A stretch of DNA of 64,000 nt from positions 49,148-113,147 of the forward strand of contig SIAQ01000003.1 of the NCBI GenBank assembly GCA_009697105.1, given 5' to 3'. Every line of letters begins with the position of its first letter. Positions within the stretch are counted from its first letter, which is position 1. This document shows, one piece after another, positions 7,840-17,670 of this stretch. The translations under genes were made by a program, and so were the position numbers. The notes beneath the pieces were generated by a model, which saw nothing but the letters and a program-made list of their open reading frames with translations, ran no database searches and was not told where the DNA came from. This DNA is from Gemmataceae bacterium. GTDB taxonomy: Bacteria > Planctomycetota > Planctomycetia > Gemmatales > Gemmataceae.

Positions 7840-10800
7840 CTACTCCTTACGAAACATCTTGTGGCTGCGGTCGCCGCGTGAGTACAAATACGCAGCCAGG
7901 TCGAGGATTTCGTCGCGGGTGAAGGTGTCGATCAGGCCCTCGGGCATCTGCGAGACTTTCGAGTGCGTGATCGATTCCACCAGGTTGCGGTTGACGGCGA
8001 CGAGCTTGTTCGGGTCGAACATGTCGATGCTGATCGTCATGTTGTCGCCAGCCAGATTGACGACGCGGCCCGTGATCTGCCGGCCATCGGTTGTGTTGAC
8101 GATGATGGCGGCGTACTGGTCGCTGACGACTTTGCTCGGCTCGATGATCGATTCGAGCAGGTCGCGCGGGCCGAACCGCCCGATGACTTGCGTCAGGTCT
8201 GGCCCCAGGCCGCCACCTTCGTTGGCGAAGCGATGGCAGACGAAGCATTTCGCCTCGCCGAACAGGTTTCGGCCCTGATCGAAGTTGCGATTTCCCAGGC
8301 CTTTTTCGACGATCGGCAGCAGTTCCTCGACGGTGTACTTCTTCACAAACGGCCGTTGCTTGAAGGTGAATTCCGGCGCGGTCGGCTTCGGCGTCACATC
8401 GAGCACGGTCTTCAGGGCGTTGCGCTCTTCTTCGTTGAGCGACATCTTGATGGCATCGGTGCGGATGTTGCGCAGGAAGCCGTGGAAGCTGTTGCCTCCG
8501 CGATAATTGGCGGCTTTGTGGAACCAGTTGAAATATTCCTCGCGCTGCTTGATCGACCAGCCCGTTTTGACGGTGCGCAGCGAAAGGGCGTATTCGATCT
8601 GGTCCTCCTGCGTCGGCGATTTGGCGAGCAGGTCGAGCGACTTGGTAAGAGCGCCCGGTGTTTCGAGGTGGGAGAGAATCTTGCAAATCTCGGTATTCAC
8701 TTCACGCTCGGCTGCGGGATAGAGCGAGAGCAGGCGTTTGCCCACGCTGGTGTTGACATTGGCCTCGCCGGTGCCGAGACGGACGTAGGCGAGCTGATAG
8801 GCGCGAAGCAGGTCGATCTTTTGCGGCGTGGTGAGTTTGGCGAAGTCGATGCCGTTGAGGCCTTCGAGGATGTTCGCCTGTTTCGCTTTGACGTTGAGCC
8901 GAGCGAGCGCGATCGAAGAATGGATGCGAGCGATCGGATCGGTTTCGGCCAGGGCCTTCGCTTTCCAGGTCGCGGGGTCTTGGAATTCGAGCACGGTGCG
9001 GGCGGCATAGCGCAGGAAGCGGTCTTTGTGGTTTAAGAACGGCCAAGCCGTCTGCACCGCCTTGGGGTCTTGCTTGCCGTAGAACTTTTCGAGATTCTTG
9101 CGGGCAACTCGATCAAGCGAAATTTCAATCCTGCCAGTTTCGGGCGGTTCGGTCGATTCCTTGCCGATGTAGGTCACGCGATACAGGCCCGACATCGTGT
9201 TACGGCCGCCGATCGTGAAGTAGAGCGCGCCGTCTTTCGGATTGACGATAACATCGGTGAGCGGCAACGGCGAGCCGTTGAGGAACTCTTCGAGTTCGCC
9301 GGTGTAGGACGCGCCGTCTGCTTTCATGTGGAGAGCATAGAGTTTGCCATAGCTCCAATCGCACAGAAAGAGAGACTCTCGATACTTGACCGGGAACTTG
9401 GCGCCATAGCCGAAGGCGATGCCGCACGGGCTGCCGGGGCCGACGTTGACGACGGGCGGCAGGTTGTCGGGATGATACTCGTACATTTTGCCTGTACCGC
9501 CACGCCAGCCGAATTCGCTACCGGGGACGGCATGGCAAACGCGGGTCGGGCGATACCACGGTAGGCTCATGTCCCATTCCATGTCGGAGTCGTAGGTGAA
9601 GAGTTCGCCGTCACGGTTGAAGGCGATGTCGAATTGATTGCGATAGCCGACGGAGATCATTTCCCATTTCTTGCCAGCGGGATCGGTTTTGTAGACGCAG
9701 CCGCCCGGTGCCATGACGCCGACGGCATGGCCGCTGGCATCCCACAGACGCGGGACGAGGAAATCTTCGCCCCAGATCGGCGGCACGGTCGTCGTATCGG
9801 TTTTGACGGGCTTGGTGTGGTTGCCAGCGATGACGTAGAGCGACTTGCCGTCGGGTCCGATGGCGACAGCGTGGGGGCCATGCTCGCTGGAGCCTTCCAT
9901 TTTGCGGAGCAATTCCTTCGTGTCGAGCACGTCGTCGTTCTTGGACGAGGTGACGCGATAGAGGCCGCTGTCGTATTTCTTGCCGCGATTGACGACGACG
10001 TAAAGCGAGTCAAAGGCCCAGACGAGGCCCTGGGCTTCGCCGAGATCGACGGGCAACTCCTCGACTTTGGTGTCGTCGGCCTTGCCATCGAGCGCGGGCG
10101 GTGTGACGCGATAGAGTTTGCCGTACTGGTCCGACGTGATGAGTCGGCCCTTCGGATCGACGCAGAGGTTCACCCACGAGCCTTGCGTCTGGCGTGGCAC
10201 GCTGTACAGCAGTTCGACTTTGTAATCCTTCTTGACCTTGATGAGTTCGATCGGCGTGGCGGTTGCCTTCTTGATTTTGACAACGTCCTGCAACGCGGTC
10301 TCGTTGACCTTGTCCCAAGGCTTCGCGCCGAGTTTGCCGACGACGACGGCGTTCTTCCAGGCGATGTCGTCGAAATCGATATTCTGCCAGCCCTTGCCCG
10401 CAGAGCTTGCGACTTTCCACGTGCCATCGGTGGCGAGGACGATCGTTTGCTTTTTCGAGTTGTCCATGACGACGCGCAGCAGCAGCCCGGCCACGCCATC
10501 GGTGTTGTGGGCTTTGACGGCGACGACATTGCGGATCGGTTCGTCGGTCTTCGTCGGATTGGCGAGCGCGTCGGTGACTTCACGGAAGACAGGCGTCTCC
10601 CATTCGTCGGAGGAGATGATCTCTTTGCCGTTGATGTAGACGGTCATGCTGTTGTCGCAGGTGCCATAGAGCTTGGCGCTGATGACGCGATAGCTGAGGC
10701 TGATTTCCTTGCGGAAGTAAACGGTCTGCTTCGGCTTGGCCTTGGCGTCGAGCCAAATCCAGTGGGTGGCCGCCTTGGGGTTCGCCTTCACGCCCTGAGC

Positions 10801-10878
10801 GTCGAGCGACCAATTTTTCGACGACGCCAGGGCCGCCAACACAACGAAACCGACGAGAACTTTACGCAACGTGGCCAC
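7840..10878 (-). CDS. PVC-type haem-binding CxxCH protein with beta-propeller dehydrogenase domain
   Basis: A large secreted protein of 1012 residues with a GTG start preceded by gggaga. The N-terminus is a signal peptide (VLVGFVVLAALASS). Residues about 30-190 look like a beta-sandwich carbohydrate-binding-type module; about 215-590 form a propeller related to soluble glucose/sorbosone dehydrogenases (ELFTYDSDMEWDMSLPWYRP, SEFGWRGG); about 600-830 are helical, HEAT-like. The C-terminus carries the planctomycete-type single c-haem domain with CFVCH at residues 878-882, GGGLGPDLT just after, and a DQYAAIIV segment typical of this family. Likely periplasmic oxidation of a sugar or related compound; the substrate cannot be read from sequence. 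Confidence 0.92.
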   Translation of the reverse strand: MATLRKVLVGFVVLAALASSKNWSLDAQGVKANPKAATHWIWLDAKAKPKQTVYFRKEISLSYRVISAKLYGTCDNSMTVYINGKEIISSDEWETPVFREVTDALANPTKTDEPIRNVVAVKAHNTDGVAGLLLRVVMDNSKKQTIVLATDGTWKVASSAGKGWQNIDFDDIAWKNAVVVGKLGAKPWDKVNETALQDVVKIKKATATPIELIKVKKDYKVELLYSVPRQTQGSWVNLCVDPKGRLITSDQYGKLYRVTPPALDGKADDTKVEELPVDLGEAQGLVWAFDSLYVVVNRGKKYDSGLYRVTSSKNDDVLDTKELLRKMEGSSEHGPHAVAIGPDGKSLYVIAGNHTKPVKTDTTTVPPIWGEDFLVPRLWDASGHAVGVMAPGGCVYKTDPAGKKWEMISVGYRNQFDIAFNRDGELFTYDSDMEWDMSLPWYRPTRVCHAVPGSEFGWRGGTGKMYEYHPDNLPPVVNVGPGSPCGIAFGYGAKFPVKYRESLFLCDWSYGKLYALHMKADGASYTGELEEFLNGSPLPLTDVIVNPKDGALYFTIGGRNTMSGLYRVTYIGKESTEPPETGRIEISLDRVARKNLEKFYGKQDPKAVQTAWPFLNHKDRFLRYAARTVLEFQDPATWKAKALAETDPIARIHSSIALARLNVKAKQANILEGLNGIDFAKLTTPQKIDLLRAYQLAYVRLGTGEANVNTSVGKRLLSLYPAAEREVNTEICKILSHLETPGALTKSLDLLAKSPTQEDQIEYALSLRTVKTGWSIKQREEYFNWFHKAANYRGGNSFHGFLRNIRTDAIKMSLNEEERNALKTVLDVTPKPTAPEFTFKQRPFVKKYTVEELLPIVEKGLGNRNFDQGRNLFGEAKCFVCHRFANEGGGLGPDLTQVIGRFGPRDLLESIIEPSKVVSDQYAAIIVNTTDGRQITGRVVNLAGDNMTISIDMFDPNKLVAVNRNLVESITHSKVSQMPEGLIDTFTRDEILDLAAYLYSRGDRSHKMFRKE

Positions 10879-10947
10879 GTCCGATCTCCCCGAAATGTGA
10901 AACGAAGTAATTTGGCTCCCGTCCGAAGTTGTGGAGATGGAGGTGAA

Positions 10948-11026
10948 AGCCCAAGGGTGAGGTACTCCGAACCCTTGGGATATTCCAAAGCGATCCCAGG
11001 GGTTCGGAGCACCTCACCCCTGGGCT
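10948..11026. repeat. palindromic element, family C copy 1
   Basis: A double palindrome: agcccaagggtgaggtactc...acccttggg is itself a hairpin and faces a complementary unit ending cacccctgggct. It lies between divergent genes (10878 minus, 11187 plus), an exception to the usual position after stop codons. The remainder of the 308-bp spacer shows no gene. Confidence 0.88.
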
Positions 11027-11186
11027 TGATCCATAATCCACAATTTTGGTGCAGTGCCCATGATCGCATTGATGCTAGTGTATCGGTTCTCGGTCAAGCG
11101 AACAAATTTCGGCGGGAATGCGGGGATTTTCGTGTAAGATAGCGGAAGGGCGTTGACACGCTTGGCGACACTGAAAGGGATGATTG

Positions 11187-11921
11187 ATGGAAGCTGCGAC
11201 ACTACCGATGCCGCCGATTGGGATGCCGAATGTCTGGGCGTCGCCCGAGCCGCGTCGGCCTGCGGTCTTCATTCAGGAATCGGTGCTCATCCCCGACTGG
11301 ATCGTCGATCACGAGACGTTTCGCACCTGGGCGACCTCGGCCGATTGCCCTGAGAAAAGTCGCGTTTCATTCATCGGCAACATGATCTGGGTGGACTCCA
11401 GCATGGAAGATTTCTTTAGCCACAACCAAGTCAAAACCGAGTGTACTGGAGTGCTTGGTCCCTTATCCAAGACCGACCAACTAGGCTATTTCGGGTCCGA
11501 TGGCAACCTGTGGACCAATCGCGAAGCGGGCATCTCAACGATTCTCGATTCACTCTTCTTCACCTATGCATCGCTCAAATCAGGCCGCATGAAATTAATT
11601 GCGGGAGCGCGGCGCGGTTACGTCGAGGTCGAAGGCACGCCGGACATGATCCTGGAAATCGTCAGCGATACGTCCGAGCAGAAGGATACGACGATCCTGA
11701 AGGCGAAATGCGAGAAGGCGGGCGTGAGCGAATATTGGCTCGTCGATGCGCGTGGATTTCAAGTACGGTTCGAGATTTGGCGACTGCACGAAGCCGCGTA
11801 TACCTGCACGCCGACTGCCGATGGTTGGCAGGTATCGTCGGTGTTCCGGCGGTCGTTTCAGCTGCGACGCGAGAACGATTCGCTCGGCAATCCCCGGTGG
11901 AATCTGATGGTTCGGCAGTAG
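11187..11921 (+). CDS. Uma2 family putative restriction endonuclease
   Basis: A protein of 244 residues resembling the Uma2/DUF820 family, which adopts a PD-(D/E)XK nuclease fold and is greatly expanded in planctomycetes and cyanobacteria; the cellular role of most members is unknown. The C-terminal half shows the expected core: DMILEIVSDTSEQKD followed by LKAKCEKAGVSEYWLVDAR, which supplies the acidic residue, the Lys and the conserved EYWLVD strand. The ATG at 11187 has an SD-like gaaaggga six bases upstream; an in-frame TTG immediately before it is less likely. It is a single gene with a palindromic element behind it. Confidence 0.88.
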   Translation: MEAATLPMPPIGMPNVWASPEPRRPAVFIQESVLIPDWIVDHETFRTWATSADCPEKSRVSFIGNMIWVDSSMEDFFSHNQVKTECTGVLGPLSKTDQLGYFGSDGNLWTNREAGISTILDSLFFTYASLKSGRMKLIAGARRGYVEVEGTPDMILEIVSDTSEQKDTTILKAKCEKAGVSEYWLVDARGFQVRFEIWRLHEAAYTCTPTADGWQVSSVFRRSFQLRRENDSLGNPRWNLMVRQ

Positions 11922-11951
11922 ACCGAATCATTGTTTACGCGCACGACAAAG

Positions 11952-12012
11952 TACGAGCCGGAAGCGTAAGCGACGGATTTCTCTAGTCCGTCGCTTACGC
12001 TTCCGGCTCGTA
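11952..12012. repeat. palindromic element, family E copy 1
   Basis: Nearly perfect palindrome with arms tacgagccggaagcgtaagc and its complement around a short AT-rich centre. It sits between convergent stop codons (30 bp from one, 18 bp from the other). Related copies are at 16469, 23524, 30611 and 53721. Confidence 0.9.
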
Positions 12013-12030
12013 AAGCGACGTTCGTCGGCA

Positions 12031-12918
12031 TTACTCCGCCGCGTGCTTGCCGAGAAACGCCTGTAGTTCCGCGAAGAACTCCGCGGGCAGCGGGTCGTTG
12101 TGGCCGGCGCCGTGCATCGTGTGGAATTGGCGCGGTTCGTTGGCGCTGGCGAAGAGGCGTTCGCCGTGCGAGTACGGGATTATTTCGTCGGTCGTGCCGT
12201 GCCCGATGAAGATCGGGCGATTGCACGATTTCAATTTATTCTTGCTTTCAAATCGATTCCGCACGAGTACGCGGGTCGGCACGGGGAGCCACCAGAACAT
12301 TTCGGACGCGACGTCCGGCACGGAAGTGAAAGTCTTAACGAGAATCAGTGCGCGATGATCGCGTTTGCAGGCGACTTCCGTGATGACTCCGCCGCCCAGC
12401 GACGCGCCGTAGAGCAGCACTTTTTGCGCTGGGATTTTTTGCTCGCCGATGATCCAGTCATATGCCGCCTCGGCGGCGGCGTAACAGCCGGCCTCGCTCG
12501 GGCTGCCCTCGCTTTTGCCGTAGCCCGGATAATCGACGATCAGCACCGACACGCCAAGAATATCATGCAGTTTGATGATTGACGCGCCACGATGGCTGAG
12601 GTTTCCCGCGTTGCCGTGGCAGTAGAGCATCGCGCCCTTGGCATCCTTGGAGGTGCACCACCAGGCATGGATTTTCGTACCGTCTTTGGCGGTGAGCGTC
12701 ACATCGATGATCGTCGGCATGGGACGCGTTCGTCCCGACGGCGCGGCAGGTGGATCGATCCAATGTTGCGCAACCGTGGTTGGGTGGAAGAGCAGACGAT
12801 TTTCAAGAAATATCAGCATAACGGCCAATCCCACATACGCGCATAGCAAATAGAGAATGAAGCGCACCCACGGTCGATGCCATAACGCGGACTTCGGTTC
12901 GGGAGCGGACGTTGTCAT
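12031..12918 (-). CDS. membrane-anchored alpha/beta hydrolase
   Basis: A serine hydrolase of 295 residues of the BEM46/YqkD-like type. It has an N-terminal membrane anchor (FILYLLCAYVGLAVMLIFL, about residues 16-35), then the hydrolase fold. The probable triad is Ser in GASLGGG (about residue 169), Asp in GHGTTDEIIP (about 239) and His in HGAGHNDPLP (about 275). It starts 9 bp after the lnt stop codon with gaggtg upstream, so the two form an operon, which fits an envelope role. The substrate is unknown. Confidence 0.88.
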   Translation of the reverse strand: MTTSAPEPKSALWHRPWVRFILYLLCAYVGLAVMLIFLENRLLFHPTTVAQHWIDPPAAPSGRTRPMPTIIDVTLTAKDGTKIHAWWCTSKDAKGAMLYCHGNAGNLSHRGASIIKLHDILGVSVLIVDYPGYGKSEGSPSEAGCYAAAEAAYDWIIGEQKIPAQKVLLYGASLGGGVITEVACKRDHRALILVKTFTSVPDVASEMFWWLPVPTRVLVRNRFESKNKLKSCNRPIFIGHGTTDEIIPYSHGERLFASANEPRQFHTMHGAGHNDPLPAEFFAELQAFLGKHAAE

Positions 12919-12927
12919 GATTTCACC

Positions 12928-14820
12928 TCAGCCCACCGCAGTTCGCCGACGTTTTCGTACATAGCCCCACGCCGCTGGACCGAGGATCGCCAGCCAGCAA
13001 CCGATCGGCAGCCAATCGCCTACAACGGCATACAGACTCACTCGTCGATCGATCGGCACCGACGCGTTGACCACGCCGGCGACCTGTTTGAATTTGCTCC
13101 AATCGCCACTCGGCATCTCCGGGTAGCGCATCGATTCATCGCGAATGTTCCACACGGGCGGTTCCGTGCCCGCGTAATGCGTCTGCTTGAGCACGCGGCC
13201 ATTACCATCGATGACCACGGAGATACCCATATTCACCGCGCGAACCAACGCCCGCCGGCATTCGACGGCGCGGAATCGGCTGACAGCGAGGTGCTCTTCG
13301 TGTTCGTAGGTTCCGTCGAACCAGCCGTCGTTCGAGATGTTGACGAGAAAATCGACCGGCGGGCCATCGTGGCTATCCTCCAGATACCGCCGGGCGAGGA
13401 ACGGATCGCTGTCCTCAAAACAAATCAACACGCCGAACGTGTACTTGCCGACCTTGAACCGCGTAAACTTTTCGCCAGGCTGCACGCTGTAATCATATTC
13501 ATACGGTGCGAGGGCGTTCATGAACGGTATCCAATCTTTGAGAGGCACATACTCGCCGAACGGGACGCGGTGCATCTTGTCGAAGCGATCGGTTACCTTT
13601 CCCTTTTCGTTCAAGTAAATCGCCGAGTTGTAGCGTTTGTGCTTACCGTAATCATCGAGATAATGGGAATTGACACCAATGAGCTGCGGGATGTTATTGC
13701 ACGTTCGACTGATGCCGGCGAGGCGCTCGCGAATGCCGATCTCGAGATCGCGCCATTCCGCCGGCAGGCGCTCGGCGGGAAACTTGGGCGATACCTGGAA
13801 CCACGGCGCCGGGTAGCTAGTTTCCGGCCAAATGACGAGATCGGGCAGCCGCTCGAAATTGTGCGTTGCGCGAGCGCAGAGCATCGAGAGATGCTTCTCG
13901 GCGTCATGCGCGGAACAGCCGTCGTTGTCCGGATCGCCGGCATCGTTGCGGATACGCTGATCGAGATTGCTCTGCAACAGGCAGATGATCGGCCCCTGCG
14001 TGAACCGCGCGTCGCTCATGCGCATAACGCCATACGCGAAAACACTGATTAGCAAAAACGCCAGAGCCGCGCCTTCGAGGATCATATTGCGGCGGAACGT
14101 CCAGTCCTGAAGGAACCCGCGATTGAGCAGTTCGACGCTCGCATATTGGCGGTGCGGCTCGAGTTCCTGCTGCTGAAACCACTGCTTGATTTCCGGCTGT
14201 TGATAGAGAAAGTCGAACAGAAAGCCATTGACGGCGGCGACGACGAGACTGACGCCGTAGACGCCGGCGAGATCGGCGATCTGGATCATCGTCAGCCAGT
14301 GGTGCTGCGTATGCGCGAGGTAGAACCACGCGAATCCGGTCATCAGAAACGACCGCACATATTCCAGCGCAACCCAGATCAACGGCACGGTGACAATCAT
14401 CGGCAGGCGGCGACGATCCAGCCAGCGAATCCCGAACAACGCCGCGGGCATGTACAACGAGCAATAGACCGCAAGCGCTATCCATGTGAAGTACATTCGC
14501 CAGTCGGCCACGTGCATCCACTGCAACGTCGGTACGAAGAACGCCAGACCGGTGAGCCAGGCACAAAGATACAACACCTTCGGCTTCGCTTGTGCACGCA
14601 CCAACAACAGGAACGGCACCAGCGCGACCCAGCCGAAAATATAGCCCAGCGAGAGCGGGTAGAACGACAGCCAAAGCAACCCGCCGCTAAGCAACGCGGC
14701 GCCTACTAGCAACCGTGTCCCGCGCGCAGCCGGTGCCGGCGCCGTTTTGGTCGCAGGTTGCGGCATCGACGCGGGAGCCACCGTGGTTATTGCTGTTGGT
14801 TCCATGATTCCTGTCGCCAT
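12928..14820 (-). CDS. lnt: apolipoprotein N-acyltransferase
   Basis: Transfers the third acyl chain to the N-terminal Cys of lipoproteins in the inner membrane. The call is 630 residues, somewhat longer than the usual 500-550. After an N-terminal tail there are about six membrane segments, then a nitrilase domain. The Glu-Lys-Cys triad is visible: Glu in LVIWPETSYPAP, Lys in RFDKMHRVPFGEYVP and Cys in FGVLICFEDSDP. The start at 14820 is chosen because a perfect aaggaggt lies at 14826-14833 five bases upstream; the in-frame ATG at 14847 lacks this. It is followed by the hydrolase gene. The neighbouring lipoprotein genes in the window give it obvious substrates. Confidence 0.94.
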   Translation of the reverse strand: MATGIMEPTAITTVAPASMPQPATKTAPAPAARGTRLLVGAALLSGGLLWLSFYPLSLGYIFGWVALVPFLLLVRAQAKPKVLYLCAWLTGLAFFVPTLQWMHVADWRMYFTWIALAVYCSLYMPAALFGIRWLDRRRLPMIVTVPLIWVALEYVRSFLMTGFAWFYLAHTQHHWLTMIQIADLAGVYGVSLVVAAVNGFLFDFLYQQPEIKQWFQQQELEPHRQYASVELLNRGFLQDWTFRRNMILEGAALAFLLISVFAYGVMRMSDARFTQGPIICLLQSNLDQRIRNDAGDPDNDGCSAHDAEKHLSMLCARATHNFERLPDLVIWPETSYPAPWFQVSPKFPAERLPAEWRDLEIGIRERLAGISRTCNNIPQLIGVNSHYLDDYGKHKRYNSAIYLNEKGKVTDRFDKMHRVPFGEYVPLKDWIPFMNALAPYEYDYSVQPGEKFTRFKVGKYTFGVLICFEDSDPFLARRYLEDSHDGPPVDFLVNISNDGWFDGTYEHEEHLAVSRFRAVECRRALVRAVNMGISVVIDGNGRVLKQTHYAGTEPPVWNIRDESMRYPEMPSGDWSKFKQVAGVVNASVPIDRRVSLYAVVGDWLPIGCWLAILGPAAWGYVRKRRRTAVG

Positions 14821-14882
14821 TGCGGACCTCCTTGCCCGGAATTCCATTCACGTCAACTTCTCGCGGCGCGATCCGATACGTC

Positions 14883-14960
14883 GTAGGGTGTGTCAATCGC
14901 CAGCGCACCATGCGTATTCCAACGTCTGGTGCGTCGGCGCTGGCGATTGACACGCCCTAC
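14883..14960. repeat. palindromic element, family H
   Basis: Arms gtagggtgtgtcaatcgcca and tggcgattgacacgccctac with mismatches, 78 bp, located 12 bp beyond the moeA stop codon and upstream of lnt. No second copy of this family is seen in the window. Confidence 0.85.
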
Positions 14961-14972
14961 AAACGGGAATCA

Positions 14973-16181
14973 TCAATGCGGATCTTCCACTCGCAAGACC
15001 GCCAGCGCTTGCCCCACGCGATGTACATGATCGCCTTCTGGCAACAACGCAAACGCATTCGCCGACAGCACACCGCGCAGGTCCGGTGAACCGAACCAGG
15101 CGATCGGATCCACTGTCCAGCCGGCGTCGGTGAGCGTCAATCGCGACGGAAAGTACGTTGGCCGATCGGTGCGGTACGGATGATCCTTCACGAGCCGAGC
15201 GTTGACCCAACTCGGTCCTGGCGGCCGCCCCATCATCACGCGCAATGCAGGCCGAACGAACAACTCGAAACAAACCAGCGAACTGACGGGATTGCCTGGC
15301 AGCCCGAAAACCAGCCGTGGCGGTCGGATGCCGAACAGAATCGGCTTGCCCGGCTTCATCGCGACTTTGTGGAACAACGCCTCAACGCCGAGTTCCGCCA
15401 ACACCCCAGGCACGAGATCGAGCTTGCCCGCGGAGACACCGCCGGAGAGGATCACCATGTCTGCGTCTAGACCCTGTAAGATTTTCGTACGCAAGTCGTC
15501 GGCGTTATCGCGGGCGATGCCGAGGAAGATTGGCTCGCCACCGGCGCGAGCGACCTGGCCGAGCAGCATCATGCCGTTGCTATTGCGAATTTGCCCCGGC
15601 CCCGGCTTCTGACTCGGCTCAACAATTTCGTCTCCCGTGCTAAGGATCGCCACCCGCGGCCTGGGCTGAACCCTGACGACATCGCGCCCGACCGATGCCA
15701 GCACGCCGAATTCCTGCGGACGTAAGGTCGCACCGGCGTGCACGACGACCTCACCGACCCGCATTTCCTTGGCCCGCTCGAGAATATTCAAGCCAGCCTT
15801 GGCACGCGGTTCGTTGACGCGCACGCGCTGGTCCGGCAACAATTCGCAGCGTTCGATCATGACGACCGCATCGGCTCCACGCGGAATCGGCGCCCCGGTC
15901 ATGATGCGCGACGCCTGCCCGAGTTCCACGACCTTCGTCGGCATCGTGCCCGCGGGAATCTCTTCGATGATCGCCAATTCCGCGTTCCCACCTTGCAAAT
16001 CGCCGGCACGCAGCGCGAAACCGTCCATCATCGCTTTGTCGAACGGCGGCGAATCGACATCGCTCGCCGCATCCTCCGCCAAGCGCAGCCCGAGCGAACT
16101 CGCCGACAGCCGCATCGAAATCGGCACGAGCGGTTTGGCGTTCGCCAGCACGATCTCCAGAGCTTGGGCAACAGTGTGCAT
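14973..16181 (-). CDS. moeA: molybdopterin molybdenumtransferase MoeA
   Basis: Inserts molybdate into adenylated molybdopterin, the last step of molybdenum cofactor synthesis. The 402-residue length is normal. Family motifs are visible: AEDAASDVDSPPFDKAMMDGFA near residue 40 (substrate-binding), ILSTGDEIVEP near 185, ILSGGVSAGKLDLVPGVL near 240, and VFGLPGNPVSSLVCFELFVRP near 295. The start at 16181 (MHTVAQALEIVL) is preferred to the upstream ATG at 16229 because it matches the family N-terminus. No other molybdenum-cofactor gene is in the window. Confidence 0.95.
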   Translation of the reverse strand: MHTVAQALEIVLANAKPLVPISMRLSASSLGLRLAEDAASDVDSPPFDKAMMDGFALRAGDLQGGNAELAIIEEIPAGTMPTKVVELGQASRIMTGAPIPRGADAVVMIERCELLPDQRVRVNEPRAKAGLNILERAKEMRVGEVVVHAGATLRPQEFGVLASVGRDVVRVQPRPRVAILSTGDEIVEPSQKPGPGQIRNSNGMMLLGQVARAGGEPIFLGIARDNADDLRTKILQGLDADMVILSGGVSAGKLDLVPGVLAELGVEALFHKVAMKPGKPILFGIRPPRLVFGLPGNPVSSLVCFELFVRPALRVMMGRPPGPSWVNARLVKDHPYRTDRPTYFPSRLTLTDAGWTVDPIAWFGSPDLRGVLSANAFALLPEGDHVHRVGQALAVLRVEDPH

Positions 16182-16280
16182 AGAAAAGATTCTACCATTT
16201 CGTTCGGCGATGTGCCTAGCCCGATTCATCCGATGCGTCGTGGTGGGTGCACGACAGCACTTGTCGCCGTCTAAAGTAAA

Positions 16281-16361
16281 CCACGGATAACACCGATCCC
16301 ACGGACGGGAAATAGGATGCGGGTTATTTTCCTATCTGTGTTTTCCGTGCGATCCGTGGTG
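16281..16361. repeat. palindromic element, family G-like copy
   Basis: Arms accacggataacaccgatcc and a facing segment ending gatccgtggtg, with an inner gggaaatagg/cctatctg pairing. It lies between divergent moeA and the DUF1571 gene. Similar wording (ccacggagaacacgg) recurs at 45328. Confidence 0.7.
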
Positions 16362-16468
16362 AGGTTCCTTATCAAGATTAAGGCCTGTCGCGCGCCCAAA
16401 ACTGGGCTGGCAATGCCGTCGGGATTCCGCTAGACTTCACACCTATGACGCCACCGCCAAAAGATGAT

Positions 16469-16525
16469 TTCCGAGGCTGAAGCGTAAGCGAGGCGGCCTG
16501 AATGCCTCGCTTCAGCCTCCGGCGG
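16469..16525. repeat. palindromic element, family E copy 2
   Basis: Arms ttccgaggctgaagcgtaag and cgcttcagcctccgg around an aggcggcctgaatgcct centre. In the divergent spacer upstream of the DUF1571 gene; the remaining 16182-16591 spacer shows no gene. Confidence 0.85.
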
Positions 16526-16591
16526 AAAATTACCTTTTGTCGGTCGCGACACCTATTACCTTGGGAGCAAGGTGCTAGAAGGTTTATCGGC

Positions 16592-17638
16592 ATGGACGAC
16601 CAACGCAAAACATTGACGAATCACGCTCGGCGCATAGCGCTGTTGTTGCTGATTTGCATGACGGGCTGCAGCGATTTTTCGCAGCATCGCTTTGGCGGCA
16701 TTCGACGCGAATCGCCCAAGGTCGCCGGTCTCGTGCATCCTGCCCCATCGCTGGCGATTCCCAATCCACCTACCACGCCCACTCCCTCCACGACCAATCT
16801 TCAGCAAGCCGGTTTCGTGCCAGCCGATCAGCCGAACGTCCCTCTGATACCAAATCCGGAGAGAACGGTGGCACCGGATTTAAGGATACCTATCAGAAAC
16901 AGCACCGTCAATTTCACGACACCGCAGTTTGGCGGATATCAGCCAGTTGGCGACAAGCCACTTCGAATGCTTCACACGCGTGCCGTCAAGACTTATACCG
17001 GCATGGATTCGTACAACTATCGTTTCACTCGGCGCGAGAGCGTCGGCGGGAAACTCCAGCCCGAGGAGTTGATCCTCGTCAAGATTCGCCGAAAACCTTT
17101 CAGCGTCAGCCTGAGATGGCTTGGCGACGAAGGCAAGGGCCGCGAGGTGATGTACGTTGACGGCAAATTTGGCAGCAAGCTGCAGATTCTCACCGCGCCA
17201 GACGAAGTCTTCCCTTTTGCCCCACCGACGCGTTTTAATTTCGCTCCGAATGATGCAATGGTCAAATCGAAATCTCGGCATTCGATCACCGAATCCGGGT
17301 TCGGCAATCTCATCGACAATTTCGGAAGGCTCGTCGCCGGGATCGAAGCAGGCGACGCCCGGGTCGGCACGGCGAAATATCTCGGCATGATCGAGCGAAA
17401 GGAATTTCCCCGCCCTGTCGAAGCTGTGCATCACAATCTGCCGCCCGGCGCTGACCCCGATCTGCCCAAAGGCGGACAACGCTGGTGGTACTTCGACGCC
17501 AACCACGGCCTGCCCGTGCTCGTCATCACGCATGACGAGACCGGCGAAGTCGAATACTACCGCCACGATCTCATCCAATGGCCCGCCCGGCTCGACGACC
17601 TCGACTTCGATCCTAGTCGCATGGGCAAAAAACAGTAG
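16592..17638 (+). CDS. DUF1571 domain lipoprotein
   Basis: A probable lipoprotein of 348 residues: a basic N-terminus, a hydrophobic stretch and a lipobox ending MTGC (Cys about residue 24), followed by a Pro/Thr-rich linker. From about residue 130 the sequence matches the planctomycete-enriched DUF1571 pattern, with YNYRFTRRESVGGKLQPEE, then RRKPFSVSLRWLGDEGKGREVMYVDGK and a late GLPVLVITHDETGEVEYYRH. The fold is likely related to LolA-type lipoprotein-carrier beta structures (inference). The open frame begins at 16502, but ATG 16592 places the signal peptide correctly. It is a single gene. Confidence 0.85.
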   Translation: MDDQRKTLTNHARRIALLLLICMTGCSDFSQHRFGGIRRESPKVAGLVHPAPSLAIPNPPTTPTPSTTNLQQAGFVPADQPNVPLIPNPERTVAPDLRIPIRNSTVNFTTPQFGGYQPVGDKPLRMLHTRAVKTYTGMDSYNYRFTRRESVGGKLQPEELILVKIRRKPFSVSLRWLGDEGKGREVMYVDGKFGSKLQILTAPDEVFPFAPPTRFNFAPNDAMVKSKSRHSITESGFGNLIDNFGRLVAGIEAGDARVGTAKYLGMIERKEFPRPVEAVHHNLPPGADPDLPKGGQRWWYFDANHGLPVLVITHDETGEVEYYRHDLIQWPARLDDLDFDPSRMGKKQ

Positions 17639-17670
17639 CATATCTCGCGAAACAATGTCGCTATGCCCGC

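Noticed and set aside
7963..9036. Long open frame (357 codons) on the plus strand opposite the first PVC cytochrome
   Set aside because: Antisense shadow of a GC-rich gene; no ribosome site and no recognisable domain.
9634..11142. Open frame of 502 codons on the plus strand
   Set aside because: Antisense to the N-terminal half of the PVC cytochrome; its end runs through palindrome C1. The minus strand has a signal peptide and domains.
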